This document shows, piece after piece, positions 7,279 to 7,749 of a DNA stretch of 7,749 nt (its first letter is position 1; every line of letters starts with the position of its first letter). The stretch comes from JAAYYM01 sp964483395 (lineage in GTDB: Bacteria > Bacillota > Clostridia > Lachnospirales > Lachnospiraceae): positions 1 to 7,749 of the forward strand of contig CAZABT010000123.1 of NCBI GenBank assembly GCA_964483395.1. The letters run 5' to 3'. The position numbers and the translations under genes were made by a program. Below the pieces are notes generated by a model. It saw only the letters and a program-made list of their open reading frames with translations. It made no database searches and was not told the origin of the DNA.

Positions 7279-7287
7279 GTTATATGG

Positions 7288-7684
7288 ATATAAGTAAGGC
7301 GGGTAATCGCGCCCCGCAGTACCGAAAGGTCAAGGGTGAGGAAAGTCCGGGCTTCACAGGGCAGAATGCCGGATAACGTCCGGTGGAGGTGACTCCAAGG
7401 CCAGTGCAACAGAAATATACCGCTGTGCAGCGTGTTTTCTTTGAAAACATGCAGCAGAGTAAGGGTGGAAGGGCAGTGTAAGAGACTACCGCCTGTACGG
7501 TAACGGACAGGGCACATGTAAACCCCATTCGAAGCAAGACCGAACAGAAAGCAATACGGCGGCCCGCCGTGCTTTCAGGTGGGTCGCTTGAGACTGTCGG
7601 TAACGACAGTACGAGATAGATGATTACCACTGTCTGCCGCTTGCGGCAGATAGAACATAACCCGGCTTACAGCCTTGCTTATAT
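7288..7684 (+). ncRNA. rnpB: RNase P RNA, bacterial class A
   Basis: Catalytic RNA of ribonuclease P, which trims 5' leaders from precursor tRNAs with the RnpA protein. The conserved core elements appear in order: GAGGAAAGTCCGGGC (7338-7352), ACAGAAATATACCGC (from 7409), AAGGGTGGAAGGGCAGTG (from 7460), AAACCCCATTCGAAGCAAG (from 7520), AGATAGATGATTACCAC (from 7614) and ACATAACCCGGCTTAC (7655-7670). The ends pair as P1: ATATAAGTAAGGC (7288-7300) with GCCTTGCTTATAT (7672-7684), with one G-U pair. Hairpins are visible at about 7429-7452 (P12-like) and 7633-7650 (P18-like). These motifs resemble the E. coli type more than the Bacillus type B. The length of about 397 bases is normal. The exact ends could be a few bases off. 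Confidence 0.96.
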
Positions 7685-7697
7685 ACTTGAAAAGAGT

Positions 7698-7733
7698 AAA
7701 AAGACCTCATACTTTGATATGAGGCCTCTTTTT
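7698..7733 (+). terminator. Intrinsic terminator of rnpB
   Basis: AAAAAGACCTCATA (7698-7711) pairs with TATGAGGCCTCTTTTT (7718-7733) around a 6-base loop, with a two-base bulge in the 3' arm. The T run at 7729-7733 gives the U tract. The matching A run upstream means it might also work for a gene converging from the right. The last 16 bases of the window after it show nothing. Confidence 0.88.
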
Positions 7734-7749
7734 GTAACAGCTGGAAAGG

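Noticed and set aside
7280..7630. Minus-strand frames across 7119-7630
   Set aside because: They lie antisense to the RNase P RNA and the end of the kinase gene. The RNA motifs fully explain this region.
1..7749. GGAAAGG at both ends of the window as flanking repeats of a mobile element
   Set aside because: Seven purine bases recur easily by chance. There is no transposase, integrase or inverted terminal repeat, and the window edges are arbitrary.

Overview
The window reads as one compact plus-strand signalling operon followed by a housekeeping RNA gene, from a bacterium that is probably a Clostridia member (Lachnospiraceae-like). That placement is an inference. It rests on the slightly AT-leaning base composition, strong purine-rich Shine-Dalgarno sites, a secreted VanW-domain protein (common in Firmicutes and Actinobacteria) and a class A RNase P RNA, which also occurs in clostridia. 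No species can be named from the sequence alone.

Layout: positions 1-185 hold a non-coding leader with a near-consensus sigma-A promoter (88-116). Four genes follow with gaps of 24-38 bases: (1) a response-regulator receiver joined to a degenerate GGDEF and an intact EAL domain (186-1931); (2) a secreted VanW-domain protein (1970-3046); (3) a stand-alone Hpt phosphotransfer protein of 120 residues (3071-3433); (4) a 1260-residue fusion of CheB methylesterase, CheR methyltransferase, PAS, coiled coil, PAS, histidine kinase and receiver (3462-7244). Five bases after its stop comes a good promoter for rnpB (RNase P RNA, about 7288-7684), which ends in an intrinsic terminator (7698-7733).

How the parts may work together (inference): the operon encodes every element of a four-step phosphorelay. 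The proposed path is kinase His890, then receiver Asp1188 on the same protein, then Hpt His63, then receiver Asp82 on the EAL protein. The output would be control of c-di-GMP breakdown, because the EAL catalytic residues are all present while the GGDEF site is ruined. The CheB and CheR active-site motifs also look intact, yet no chemoreceptor is encoded here, so what they modify is open. The secreted VanW protein could act on or sense the cell envelope and supply an input or an output.

Points worth a second look are the self-contained phosphorelay, the VanW gene embedded in it, the degenerate GGDEF, the 18-bp tandem repeat at the kinase N-terminus, the 12-bp repeat between two possible starts of gene 1, and the likely read-through from the operon into rnpB.
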